Positions 44,150 through 55,186 of a stretch of 64,000 bases of DNA are shown in pieces. Made by a program: the position numbers and the translations under genes. The DNA comes from Xanthostigma xanthostigma (Eukaryota > Arthropoda > Insecta > Raphidioptera > Raphidiidae). The notes below the pieces were generated by a model. The model was not told the origin of the DNA, made no database searches, and saw nothing but the letters and a program-made list of their open reading frames with translations. Every line of letters begins with the position of its first letter. Position 1 is the first letter of the stretch. The stretch lies in the NCBI GenBank assembly GCA_963575645.1, contig OY754464.1, forward strand, positions 75,676,948 through 75,740,947, written 5' to 3'.

Positions 44150-44730
44150 TGTTGGGACGACTATGGGTTCTGTAGAAACAACAATGGAAAACAGGTAGCC
44201 AAGAAAACCCGACCTTCATAGAATTGCCTAGAGAAGCCAATGCAGGTAAAGAGATGGTTCTCGGCGCTTCTAGAACATTCGATAGGCGGGGGACGAAGCT
44301 ATAAAATGCGAGCTGAGTGGTCGAGTCAGTTGGTTAGTTGCAGCGCGTACGTACAGTAAATTACAGACAACTGTGAAATAAATTTTTCAATGTCGGTACA
44401 ACAAGACCGAAGTAGCTGCTAAGAGGAAAGATAAATGAGGTGTGAAAACCATTGAGTGCAATTATATAAATGTGGTTTTACATAAATAGCTTGTGTGTTG
44501 TAAATAATCGTGTGAATATAGTTAATAAACAGGTGCGAATAAGTGTACTAGATAAACTTCAGTGTGTTTGTGCGTTGTAAATATTTTGTGTACATAATAA
44601 GGACTTTATATTCTTCTGTAACTTAGTTTTCTATTTTATTATTTAGCACTATTAGTTTTGCTTTGTTAAACGTTTATTATTGTAAATAAATAATTTCCAC
44701 CACGGACGAGAACAGTTTTGTTTTAGTACA
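44150..44730 (+). mobile_element. Putative LTR of an LTR retrotransposon
   Basis: Starts TGTTGGGACGACTATGGG and ends TTTTAGTACA. TTGGTCGTCG follows at once, resembling the primer-binding position next to an LTR. It contains a TATA box, an initiator and AATAAA near 44685, giving a U3-R-U5 layout. No second LTR or gag/pol was found, so this is a solo or orphan LTR. Confidence 0.5.
44268..44331 (+). promoter_or_regulatory. Heat-shock-type core promoter (HSE, TATA, initiator)
   Basis: TTCTAGAACATTC (44268-44280) is a perfect three-unit heat-shock element (TTCnnGAAnnTTC). TATAAAA follows at 44300-44306 and TCAGTT at 44326-44331, 28 bp from TATA to the initiator A. A CCAAT box lies at about 44237. 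No heat-shock protein reading frame follows. Confidence 0.6.
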
Positions 44731-45074
44731 TTGGTCGTCGCTATTGTTGACGAGCAAATAAGACTTGAACCGAGCTTTACACTTAGATGACAACTTTCAA
44801 GTTATTTCGGTTGCGCCTTATGTTCCCCACGCGTGCCTGTGTGAGTGAATTAAAATATGGATGTACAAGTAGTTACCGGAGAATGGTTCCTATAATCCTG
44901 ATAAACAGTCTGAGGGTTCCAACAATTTATCAACGGTGTAAACTATCGTGCACTAAACCCCCAAACCCACTTGCAACTTCATTGTTTGCGGTATATCATA
45001 TACATGGTGTGTGTCTCTCAGATAAATAATAGAAAGGGATATATAGGTATACCATTACTCTCTAAACGTGAATC
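44731..45074. other. Unassigned sequence after the LTR
   Basis: An 80-codon frame (44787-45029) has no gag-like or other domain; not called. Confidence 0.3.
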
Positions 45075-45365
45075 AGTGAATTTTCACTAATTACAAGTGC
45101 ATAGAATGCTAGAATCGTACCACGCAGAATTGGTGAATATATCAATTAGTGAATATAAAAATTCACTAATTATATAAGAGAATATAAAAATTCACTAATT
45201 ATATATCTAAGTGAATATAAAAATTCACTAATTATATATCTAAGTGAATATAAAAATTCATTAATTATAAAAGTGAATATAAAAGTTCATTAATTATATA
45301 AGCGAATATAAAAAATCACTAATTATATAAGTGAATATAAAAATTCACTAATTATATAAGTGACT
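45075..45365 (+). repeat. AT-rich tandem array, about 29-36 bp units
   Basis: About eight units of AGTGAATATAAAAATTCACT plus AATTATATA with small length changes. Each unit contains the dyad GTGAAT...ATTCAC. Confidence 0.85.
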
Positions 45366-45446
45366 ATTAAGTTTCGTCTGACATCAACAAACATGTACCA
45401 TTTTAGACAACAGATTGTCTGCATCGGGCTTATATTTTGTACTATA

Positions 45447-45683
45447 CTAGCGGTCTGGTCCGGCTTCACCCGAATTTGTAGATTGCCACCGTTTTTCCGA
45501 CGAATTACGTTGCAAAATGGGTCTCCGCGGAAAGCGCCTTTTATTTTAACGCGATAATATAAAGCCTATGTGTATCCAGAAGGTTTATTCTAAATATTGG
45601 TGAAACATTTATGAAATCGGATGATTAGTTTCGAAGAATACTTTCTACATTCAAACTTCACCTGTTTATAATATTAGTATAGA
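45447..45683 (-). mobile_element. Short Helitron-like element
   Basis: 237 bp; CTAGCGGTCTGGTCCGGC at one end and ATATTAGTATAGA at the other, flanked by A and T. Confidence 0.6.
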
Positions 45684-45838
45684 TATTCAAAGAATTGAAG
45701 AGTGATACAAGCGGTATCGTGTGCGGTTATGCTTTAGATTGTTTTATTGCTTTGCCGCTCCATTAAGCACTACATTGCTACAATGATAACTGTCTCCTAT
45801 ACTATTTTGCTACATAATTTATAAAATGCTAGCGATCC

Positions 45839-46167
45839 CGCCCGGTTTCACCCGGGTGCAAAACAACGAATGGGGGGAGAGACATGAGTACGCACGTTCA
45901 TCTTATTTTACCGAGATGAGTGTTGTGAACAAATTTCATGATGATCGGAGTTACCGTTCAAAAGTTTTTGTCGGACGGACAAATTTTGAGTTACATTATT
46001 CATTGATGTTCCGCTCCTATTGGTCGTAGCGTGATATTATATAGCCTATAGTCTTCCTCGATAAATGGACTATCCAACAAAAAAAAATTCAATTCGAACC
46101 AGTAGTTCCTGAGATTAGCTCATTCAACCAAACAAATAAACTCTTCAGCTTTATATATTAGTATAGA
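45839..46167 (-). mobile_element. Helitron-like element without tRNA block
   Basis: Colinear with 29440-30032 at both ends (CCGGTTTCACCCGGGTG; CTTCAGCTTTATATATTAGT) but lacks the central tRNA-like part. Confidence 0.68.
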
Positions 46168-46429
46168 ATGGTACAAAAAAATAGAAACAGAAAAAAGTGA
46201 TGAAAACTGAAAATTCGCTCTGGGAATCTTTAAAACTGTTCAATTACAGACTATGTTACGATTTTATTTATTTGAATTAATTGAACTAACGTCTGTATAA
46301 TTCATTAAAAAAACAATTCTCACAGTATGTGGATTTTGTAATTCGTTACTATATATACAGACACCGGACAACCATACCATATTATATGTAAAATATATTA
46401 TAAACAAACTCTTCAGCTTTATATATTAA

Positions 46430-47005
46430 CTAGCGGTCCCGTCCGGTTTCACCCGGGTGTAAAAGAACGAATGGGGAACGAAGGAACATGAGTACACACA
46501 TTCATCTTAGTTTACCGAGATGAATGTTGTGTTCAAATTTCATGATGATCGGAGTTACCGTTCAAAAGTTTTTGTCGATAAATGTATTTATACTTTTTTT
46601 AACTAATAATTTCTTTTAATTAATTAAATAAAATTAAAATAAATTTAAATGTAAGCCATAGAAGAAACCAATGTAGAAAATAAAAAATAAATAAAAATGT
46701 ATTCGCCCAACGTAGGACTCGAACCCACGACCCTGATATTGACAGTCGTTTGCTCTACCGATTGAGCTAGCCGGCGTTGTATTCTGACAACGCTAATATG
46801 AGTATATTTTGTTAGTGCATTTCACCTGAATAGAAGCTTATTTTTGAGATACATTTTGCAACATTTTTCATTAATGCTCCGCTCCTAATGGTCGTAGCCT
46901 GATTTTATACAGCCTATAGCTTCAATTCAATTTGAACCAGTAGTTCCTGAGATTAGCGCATTCAAACAAACAAACAAACTCTTCAGCTTTATATATTAGT
47001 ATAGA
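46430..47005 (-). mobile_element. Helitron-like element with tRNA-like block, copy 2
   Basis: Same organisation as 29440-30032. The tRNA-like block at about 46700-46775 on the minus strand has TAGCTCAATCGGTAGAGC, a GUC anticodon position, and a well-formed T arm around GGGTTCGAGTCC. Its left end abuts the end of another truncated copy (46405-46429). Confidence 0.72.
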
Positions 47006-47835
47006 TATAGATCTACGTATATTTATACTATTCATTTATATTTTCGTTACTGATAGAACATACTGTATAATAATAACTATATGTGAATTTACTTAGAATT
47101 GCGTTATTAGTTACTAGGTACAGGGTTGTGAATAAACCTTTTGTTGGGGGGTTGCAGTGATAAAATTACATTGGAAACTCCGCACACGAAAACAGTTCAA
47201 ATGACATAATCAATTGCGAAGTTACACATAATAAATTTGAAATTAATAGAATTATTCAAATCAAAAGTACTTTACATTAATGAAATAACTTATTTATAAC
47301 TCACTAAAGTTCAATGCAAGCCCTTAAATCGGTATGAATCCGAAAGTTAAAAATAAAACGAGCATTTATTTAGTTTTTTGCCGATTTTCATGAAAAGTAT
47401 TTATTTTATAGAAATATATGTTATTACAAAAATTAAAGCTTATTAAATTCTAAGTAAAAAAGTTTTGTATGTATTTTTTTGTAATTTCACTTTTAAACAC
47501 AGGGCCGCAGTGAAGAACTCGTCCGAGAAAATCGTGTATTTGCTAATACCTATATCTCGGCACTTAAATATATTGTTGTGCGAAATTAAATTTGTTTGCC
47601 CCTTAATACATCCCTTAAAACGATTTAATTTTAGGATCTAAACAGCCCAAGCGGAAGCAATGTGGTGAAAGTTACGGGTATATATGGTGGAAATATGGGT
47701 ACATAGTGATATGCATTATTTAAGCTCCGTACTTCCACCAAATGTACCCGTATCTCCCACCATGTCTAAAATTATTAGGTGTGAATAATTACTCCTAAAT
47801 TTTCATGCTGCTATAAATAAATAAACTTATAATGT
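47006..47835. other. AT-rich stretch, nothing recognised
   Basis: A GGTACATAG / TGTACCC pair near 47690-47750 may be a small inverted repeat. No coding frame of note. Confidence 0.3.
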
Positions 47836-48075
47836 TTTCAAATAAATAAAATTGTCAACCAATTTTGTTCAGACTATATATTGACAAAAAATAATATAAA
47901 AATATAAATCAATATAACAAAAGATGCCGTTTTGATCCGGATTTGGATCTTCTTCAGAAATATCTAAAAAAAAAATATCAAAATTAATTAGTATTAGCTA
48001 GGTACTTATTTTCTAATAGAATGCAAGATTGGATGATAGAAAATTAATGAAAAATTAATCAAAGTTTTTAAACTT
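47836..48075. repeat. AT repeat shared with 37384-37620
   Basis: AAATAAATAAAATTGTCAA, CAGACTATATATTGACAAAA, then GGATTTGGATCTTCTTCAGA in order. Confidence 0.65.
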
Positions 48076-48219
48076 ATGATTAATTAAAATTAGAGTTTTA
48101 AAAAAACCAAAAAAAAAAAACACTCTTTTAGCCCATGAATTGTTAGAAAAGAGTGTTTTTTAATTACAACCCTAAACATCAATACTCAAGTGACTATGTT
48201 TATATAAACTATTTATGCA

Positions 48220-48558
48220 CAGTAGAATCTCTGTAAGTCGAAATTCAAGGGAGACGCCAAAAAATTCAAGTTATAGAGTTTTTGACTTAGGCGGATTTTC
48301 TAAGGAAATATTCGACTTGTAGAGGTTAAGATTCATTCTAATTTTGACTTTCTATGTTCGAGATACAGAGGTCCAATTTATTTTTTCAAGTTTTGGAGGG
48401 AAAACATGTAGGTACCAAAATGGGTTGTAGGAGCTCACTGATTATTTCGACCTATAGTGTGTTGAGATTTCGAGTAATGTAATTTTTGGGTCTTGAAGGG
48501 AAGGGAACAAAACATTTTTTCGAGTTTTGGAGTTTTTCGACTTATTGAGGTTCTACTG
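48220..48558. repeat. Tigger/pogo-type MITE
   Basis: 339 bp with ends CAGTAGAATCTCTGTAAGTC and GACTTATTGAGGTTCTACTG. TA at the right; the left dinucleotide has changed to CA. GTCGAAAT-type motifs repeat internally. Confidence 0.75.
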
Positions 48559-49213
48559 TATTTATAAATTATTGTATAATTGTAATGGGTGCAAAATTTC
48601 AAATTATTCAGTCGTCTGGAAGTAGGTGAAAACTAAATTGAAAGATTTCATTAGATAGATACATAGATACACTCATACAGGTGAAATAAAAGACTGTTAA
48701 AAACAAATGAAGATGTCAACTAATGAATTCCGTAGATCCTGTTGACGAACAAACTGTAGGCAAAATTAGTAGGAATTTTATAAGTTTCTCTTGTAATGTA
48801 TTTAATTTTCTCGTTCTTAAATCTTTCTTTTCAGTAGATTTAACAATATCTAAACTGAATTTAAATTCGATATTGTCGATTGTATGTAGACATTAATACT
48901 GCGATCAATAATCACAATTAGTATATTCAATATTAAATGAATGGTGTGAAAATGAAATTGGAGAACCGCACCTGTATGGGTAAGTCTTTACAATTACGTA
49001 ATGAATGTTATAAATAAAGCTCAGTTCACATACAAAGCCATAACGCCCGTAATACATAGGTATTTATTATGTTTCAACGGCACTTTTTAAACAGAGGGGA
49101 TGCTAGATCTCGAATGAAAACTAATTTTACTATCAAATTTTTTAATTACAAAATAAAATTTTGTCGCCTCTCAAATTGTGCCGCTCTAGGTCTGGGCCTC
49201 GTATAGACTAAAA
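48559..49213. other. Intergenic stretch, nothing recognised
   Basis: Low-complexity ATACAT near 48660. No gene. Confidence 0.3.
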
Positions 49214-49463
49214 CAGGCCTGGGCAAATGGCGGCCCGCGAAGCATTTTATAAATGATTATTAAGAGCGAAAGTAGATTGGCACTTAGACCTTTTTTTTTG
49301 CTCTTCAATATTTTTTTGCGGAAATGAAAGGACCTTTTTTTTAACTCTCCAATATTTTGTTGCGGAAATGAAAATACCTTTTTTTTGCTCTCCAAATTTT
49401 TGGCCCACGGTCAAGTTTTCATCAGCAATGTGGCCCGGCGATCAAAATATTTGCCCGCCCCTG
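49214..49463. repeat. hAT-type MITE
   Basis: 250 bp with ends CAGGCCTGGGCAAATGGC and ATTTGCCCGCCCCTG. Flanks GACTAAAA and GACTAAAC agree at seven of eight. The interior has three tandem units of TTTTTTTGCTCT(T/C)CAA about 45 bp apart. Confidence 0.85.
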
Positions 49464-49589
49464 GACTAAACCGATGAGCAGTGTAGGGTAATAAGCTTGT
49501 AGTTGATCTATACTAATATATAAAGCTGAAAAGTTTGTTTATAATAGGTATATTTTACATAAATGATATGATAAGTTTGTCCGGGACTG

Positions 49590-49749
49590 AATTTTCAACT
49601 TTTTAATGATTTAATTTTAATTTTTATTACTTCTAATTTCTTTTTTTAATTCGTAATAAAATTTTAAAAATTAATTTAATTTAATTCGTAATAAAAAATA
49701 GTATGTGCAACTCGTGAGGCATTGTCGCACTAGTTGCATAATATACTAT
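49590..49749 (-). repeat. Repeat family D fragment
   Basis: TTTTTAATGATTTAATTTTA through TAGTATGTGCAACTCGTGAG, the reverse complement of 15882-16045. It abuts family C copy 3. Confidence 0.6.
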
Positions 49750-50225
49750 TATTCAACACGCGTGAGTAATATGTAATTTCGGGGCCCTGCTAAACTCGGG
49801 AGAAATAATAAATTACTTCATGTTGACGCGTAGAGTGCTAATAATAAGCCGTACAGTGGTGATAATCAATTTTCTGGACCAATAGAAACTCAGTAGCAAG
49901 CCCAAGCGTGAAATAATGAAAAAAAAACTGCACGCAGCTTCTGGACCAATAGGAACGTGGTAGGCGGTATTGTATATATGAAAACAGCATCGCAATTCAG
50001 CGAAAGTCATGGCAATCTTGTGTTTATACACTGACGGTGGGTACGTCAATCAATGAAGTGATTTATTATTTTTCCCTCTTTTATCAGGGCCCCGATTACA
50101 TATTACTCCCGCTAGTTGAATAAAGTATTATGTGCGACCATTGATCGAAGGAGAATATTCCACTCGCGTGCGTTTTACGCTCATGGAATCTTCTCCTTCT
50201 CTCACTAGTCGCACAATATACTATT
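49750..50225 (+). repeat. Composite repeat family C, copy 3
   Basis: TTCAACACGCGTGAGTAATA to GTCGCACAATATACTATT. The inverted pair GGGGCCCTG / CAGGGCCCC is intact. Confidence 0.75.
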
Positions 50226-50692
50226 GTGTTATATATTTAGAAATTTCATAAGACATAAAAAATTCTGGACTACTATGTATAAAAAACCAAGTTAACCAGG
50301 ATAAAGGTTCATCCTAGAAACTTGTTTTTTTTTATTTTATTTTACTTGAAGGATAAAATGTGTATATATACAAAGTATAAACCCTCAACCAACAAAATAT
50401 GTAAACAAGCTTTTAGACCACTAAGCTCAGGTGTTCATCGAGACGCCGTTCGTTCAGCTAGCGTCTTTTGTTGCAGTTCGCTTCCCCGTTTTCGCCCCCC
50501 CCCCTCACCTCGCATATAGTATGTATATCATCACCGAAGACTTCGCCGTTTGCGCACGTATTTATGTACCGAGCACGTACAGGAGGTTCAGTTAAAAATA
50601 TCTTAATTTTTAAATACAGAGGGTGAACATTGGCGTGTACAGTGTGGGCAAATAGAATAAAAGTAAAACAGGTCGTTTTCTTATATCTGTTA
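50226..50692. other. Intergenic stretch
   Basis: Locally CpG-containing (50430-50600) with a C-run. Frames at 50322-50829 lack domains. Confidence 0.3.
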
Positions 50693-51030
50693 CGGTCTAT
50701 ACCCGAATTCGGCCAATGACCGAAATTAATGTGGTTTTGACCAACGGATATTTCCCAAACCCGAAATCTTACATTTAAACGGGTATTGACTGTTATAAAA
50801 TGAGCAAAACTAGTTTTGCAAATTTTCAATTGGACAAAACTAGTTCTGTCTATTTCTGAACGGACAATACTAGCTCTGCACTAGTTTCATTCAATCAACG
50901 TCCGAACCCGAATAAAAGTAGGGTTATGTTCTTGTTTACCTATATTGAATTGTTCTCCTGAATGTTATAATTAATATAATGGTGGGATATTCAGTGTAAT
51001 AATTAAGTAAAAATGCAAGGTGAATTTTGG
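50693..51030 (+). repeat. Repeat family L, copy 2
   Basis: See 35279-35690. The last part (CATTCAGGAGAACA-type complement) is inverted relative to copy 1. Confidence 0.6.
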
Positions 51031-51039
51031 TAAATCTGG

Positions 51040-51305
51040 GGTTGTATACTCACAGCGCTAATATGAGTATATCTAGTTAGTGCATTTCACATGAATAGAA
51101 GCTTATTTTTGAGATACATTTTGCAACATTTTTCATTAATGCTTCGCTCCTAATGGTCGTAGCGTGATATTATATAGCCTATAGCCTTCCTCGATAAATG
51201 GGCTATCCAACAATTTTTTTTTCAATTTGAACCAGTAGTTCCTGAGATTAGCGCGTTCAAACAAACAAACAAACAAACTCTTCAGTTTTATATATTAGTA
51301 TAAAT
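51040..51305 (-). mobile_element. Helitron-like fragment (5' half)
   Basis: TCGTAGCGTGATATTATATA through CTTCAGTTTTATATATTAGT matches the other Helitron-like copies. The CTAG end is missing. Confidence 0.6.
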
Positions 51306-51831
51306 TTCTCTGCCGTTGAATCATGAAATTTTCAATATACCAACGAACCTACCTCTGAAGTTTGTCACATTATTTTGAACACTTTGGCTTCATTTTGTGA
51401 TGACTTTTGAAAGACCTCCCTAATTCGTCTAAAAAAGTTTCACCTCAAAACCAGAATATCTTTTACAGAAAAAATGAGCTTTGGGTAACTTTTTTTGAGC
51501 ACCTCAGCTATAACTGATTATAATTTATTTTCTACAATTTTTAATTTTGCGTACTGTATGTAATGTATCTATAAGCAGAATATTGTACACATTTATATGT
51601 GTGTATAATATATGTAGTACTTTGCCGCTTTTAGATGGTGGATATATGCGTGTAAGGTGATTAATTACTTTGTGCTAATTATGCGTCTTGAATTAGTTGT
51701 ACAGCCGGATCTACACTCTTAAAACGTATGTATGTTCACTGAAGTATATTTACCAGAGTATCGCTTGTGGTGGTAAAGCTTATTTCAAACTTGTTCCTCA
51801 ACCAAACAAATCTCCTTCAATACTGAATTAT
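51306..51831. other. Intergenic stretch, nothing recognised
   Basis: No open frame or repeat border seen. Confidence 0.3.
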
Positions 51832-52432
51832 ATCTCGTCGTTGGTTCTGTAATAGCTCTTACGTGCATAATTGGCAGATTTTACGTTTTTTAAATGAAAA
51901 GATTCAGGAAACGGAGCTCTATACATTAGTGTTGAGTAACCAGCGTTGCCATGAAAAGGATACACAAAAAAAAAAAACAAGAATAACAAGTCAGAAAAAA
52001 TATGTGAAAAAAAAGTGCTTAATCATTATCTCACTTAATCAGTTATAATTTGTTAAAGAGTACGCTACATTTGGTCCTTCGAGCCGGATAAGTGAGAAGT
52101 GATAGTTAAGTAATTGCTACAAATACCTTCATTATTTAAAAAACTAAATTATATAAAAGTTTATTTTATAATGAAGGGGAAGTAACTCATATGTGAAAAG
52201 TTGTATCAAATAATTCCTCTCATGTGCCAATAAATCCGAAATTAATGTTAAATATTTTTTAAGAAAATACTTCGTCCTAATTAAACACGTATAGTAAAGA
52301 TAAGTATGAATTAGTAATATACCTCTGAACTTGCTAGTTCTTACCATCCATTGCTGAAATAACCACTCTTTGACTTTTCCTGTAAATTTTACTTTTTGCA
52401 CTTAAGAGGTATTACAGAACCAACGACGATAT
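51832..52432. repeat. Terminal-inverted-repeat element with LTR-type primer-site motif inside
   Basis: Ends ATCTCGTCGTTGGTTCTGTA and TACAGAACCAACGACGATAT. Near the middle (52071-52092) ATTTGGTCCTTCGAGCCGGA resembles the start of insect LTR-retrotransposon internal regions. Confidence 0.6.
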
Positions 52433-52457
52433 CACAATAGGGAATTTGCATTATTTT

Positions 52458-53195
52458 TGAAGTAAAACTTCTTATGGCACGGTAATGTATATAAAATCGA
52501 TTCATGACAATAAAAATTAAACGAAACGTTGTAATACAGAGTGACCTTTAAGTTGATTCTTCTTTTTTAACAGCGTGTAGAAATCAAATAGACGAGCAAA
52601 TATTTTAAGTAACATTTTTTATCTAAACTCAAAAATAAGAGGGAAACAGCTGTTCAAAGTTAAATTAAATTTTTTTAATTTTATTTAAATAATTCGAAAG
52701 CTCGGTTAACACACGCGAAGAAATGAAAGCACGATTTGGAAATGCATCCCAAATAATTCGCGGAAGACCCTTATCGCTACTATAAGCATGTATAGAAGCA
52801 TGGCTACGCATACTTGTGTCCAACAAAACGGGGACAACTTCGAACAATTTCTGTGAATACTCGATAATGACATAACATATTTCCATAGTGACATAACATA
52901 GCGCCAGGACCGACCTCAAAATTCTCATAAAATTTAATAAAACCTTGAAAGGCCGTTTCTCTTTTTGAGTTTTGATAAAAAAGTTACTTGAAATATTTGT
53001 TCGTCTATTTGATTTCTACACGCTGTTAAAAAAAGAATTAACTTAAAAATCATTTTGTATAATACTGTGAAAACTGTCTGTATAACATTAAGCTAAGGTG
53101 GCTGCGAGATGGAGTGATTGCCTAGTAAACTAAAGGTCGTACGTTCAATGCCTTTGTTATTATTTTTTTTATAATTATATCAGTTTGACTTCTGT
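52458..53195 (+). repeat. Family I element with tRNA-like cassette, copy 2
   Basis: GAAGTAAAACTTCTTATGGC at the left, CAGTTTGACTTCTGTAGTG at the right. GGCTGCGAGATGG and GTCGTACGTTCAATGCC near 53098-53150 are a worn tRNA-like block. It is interrupted by the mariner-like element at 52537. Confidence 0.55.
52537..53057. repeat. Mariner-like MITE (family H), nested
   Basis: 521 bp with ends CAGAGTGACCTTTAAGTTGA and TTAACTTAAAAATCATTTTG, TA on both sides. Arms of about 105 bp include GCGTGTAGAAATCAAATAGA. A truncated copy lies at 61219. The overlapping minus frames inside are not convincing genes. Confidence 0.78.
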
Positions 53196-53327
53196 AGTGT
53201 GTATAGTGTTAAATTCTTAAATAGGTATTTAAATGTTCTCAGCGTTTATATTAAGTAACCACGCAAACCTACTATCCTGGAATCGAATTCGGATATGTGA
53301 CTAAATTCAACATTATGCTATAAGTGT

Positions 53328-53555
53328 GAATATTTAATACGGTAAAGTGCTTACTACTATTTAATAACTTTAAAGAATAGCTTCTGTTGCTACATACTGT
53401 GTCACTGTGGAGTAAGGTAACTCAGTCCGCCGTGATAGTGGAAAGATTCGGGGTTCGTATCCCGATGGTGATATTGTTTGAGAAATAAATTTTTCTAATG
53501 TAGACATGTAACAATGGGTGTTTTAACAATGTAGCAACAGAAGCTATTCTTTAAA
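53328..53555. repeat. Inverted-repeat element enclosing a tRNA-like sequence, with direct-repeat flanks
   Basis: Arms TTTAAAGAATAGCTTCTGTT and its complement (53370-53394, 53530-53556). Outside them TTATGCTATAAG occurs in direct orientation on each side (53315-53326, 53556-53567), like a 12-bp target duplication. Confidence 0.65.
53402..53471 (+). pseudogene. tRNA-like sequence (Ser-type UGA anticodon position)
   Basis: Acceptor UCACUGU/AUGGUGA (7 pairs with wobbles), D arm GAGU-AAGGUA-ACUC, anticodon stem UCCGC/GUGGA, T arm UCGGG-GUUCGUAU-CCCGA. As at 20655, position 33 is G and the D loop is short. Its D arm is nearly identical to that copy. Confidence 0.55.
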
Positions 53556-53571
53556 ATTATGCTATAAGGTT

Positions 53572-54139
53572 GACAAACAACATAATATATAGTTTATTCC
53601 AAACCTAATCTATTAACTTTACTTGCCTACTCAATTGCCCATACCGCTAAACTAGCGGTATGTGCTTTATTATCGCTTTGTGCGTCAGAGCTGACTTTCG
53701 TTCATATAAGAAGTTATATCTAAGTTAATTTCACACGAAATCCATTCAAATTGAAGCTTTTTGAAAAGAGGAGATTCTAATCTATAAAACAGAACCATTT
53801 TTAAATCAATTCGAGTTCATAAATACTATTAAAATTGTAATTGAAAATCACAAACAGCAGTTGTCGGTTGGTCTGTACGTATGTACGTACGTCACGACTC
53901 TACAGATCGCAATTTTGGTCGGATTGCCTTGGGTTGTATTTTATTCACTTTGTTTACTATCAGACCAGAACCCTATTTAAATTCACTAAAATGTGTTCAG
54001 TAGTTTAATTTTTATAAACAGTTTTATTTTATTATTTTTGACAGCTAATAGTAAAACAATATAATAATTGCTGTGTAATTAATATAGTGTAATCCATAAA
54101 ACAAGTGCTACACTTCTATACCGTGATAACACCACTACA
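53572..54139. other. Intergenic stretch, nothing recognised
   Basis: ACCGCTAAACTAGCGGT at 53643-53659 is a small perfect dyad. ACGTACGTACGT lies at 53880. No gene. Confidence 0.3.
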
Positions 54140-54261
54140 CGTAGTAGGGCGCCGTGGCGTAATGGTTATGCCGTTGGATCCCCAAGGGCAAGGTCCTGGG
54201 TTCGATTCCTTACGAAATCTTGAGGTTTTTCTTTTTTTTTCTTTTTATTTTGTTTTATTTT
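54140..54261 (+). pseudogene. tRNA-like sequence followed by T-tracts
   Basis: GCCGTGGCGTAATGGTTATG (A box-like) and GGGTTCGATTCC (B box) about 45 bp apart. T-runs from 54225 would end pol III transcription. The cloverleaf is imperfect, so it is probably a SINE head or tRNA relic. Confidence 0.5.
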
Positions 54262-54807
54262 ATTCCACTTGATATTAATTATATATTATATTATGTATAG
54301 TTCTTAATTTTTTTTATTTTTGCAAACTTAAAAAAAATATTTTTTCAATTTTTAATTATTTATTTCTTTAAATTTTTAAATCTTTTTAAATTTATTAAAA
54401 ATATTTTTTAATTGTTATTTTTTTATCATACAGTGGAAAACTTGCGGGATGTGCACTTTTGGTTTTGCCAACTATTTTTGTTTGTTTACTTACACTGTAA
54501 GTGTGAGATATAGCATTTTAATTTATTCAAAAATAATTCGCAGGACATTAATTATATTTTTGCACAAAGAGTGTTTTCATCATAATTCATAATTATTAAA
54601 CTAGCGAATCTATAGACCATAGAGATTAGAGAGAAAGAGGACTGATCTTGGCAAACCGCAATGCGAAGAGCGTGCCTAGAAAATCAATGACACGCAGCGC
54701 TGTAACTATCTGGTGCCGGGTCTCCTATGAACGAAGCTACGCCAACGCGCGATATTGTTTACTGCTAGTCTTTATCCACGAACTCTGTAACCAGGACACC
54801 CAGCTCG
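54262..54807. other. AT-rich stretch
   Basis: Very AT-rich to 54450. The 76-codon frame at 54648-54878 runs into family E and is not called. Confidence 0.3.
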
Positions 54808-55186
54808 AGTGTAGGAATAAAATCGCAATCGAACCATTAGGGTGCAAACATATACGTCTATCTTTTTTTAAGCCGTAAGCATTGGCGTATCCAGGAGGGC
54901 AAAAAAAGCACGGGGAACCCGGCTTAAGAAATTTCTAATTTGCCCCCTTTGGGCCAAAAGCTGGATACGCCCATGTTAACGTCATCGAAAAAGACAAAGT
55001 TCTTGAAACAGAGATACTTTATTCAGATTGAATGCAAGTACATCAACCAATCCTATCATCGGAGAAATTGGGGAATTACATCGAAGAAAGAGATGCAGAT
55101 ATATTTTCGATACGCTTTGTTGCATTCACTCACCGCACATTGAGTAGATAGATAATGATTCATATAGTAAATTATTAAATATATGG
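54808..55186. repeat. Repeat family E, copy 2 (empty-site copy)
   Basis: Colinear with 7071-7107 plus 8123-8520. It lacks both the 1015-bp hAT element and the 36-bp hairpin. Confidence 0.75.

Noticed and set aside
44391-44421. Short ATG frame after the heat-shock-type promoter, considered as start of an hsp gene
   Set aside because: It stops after about ten codons and no Hsp70 or small-hsp motif follows in any frame.
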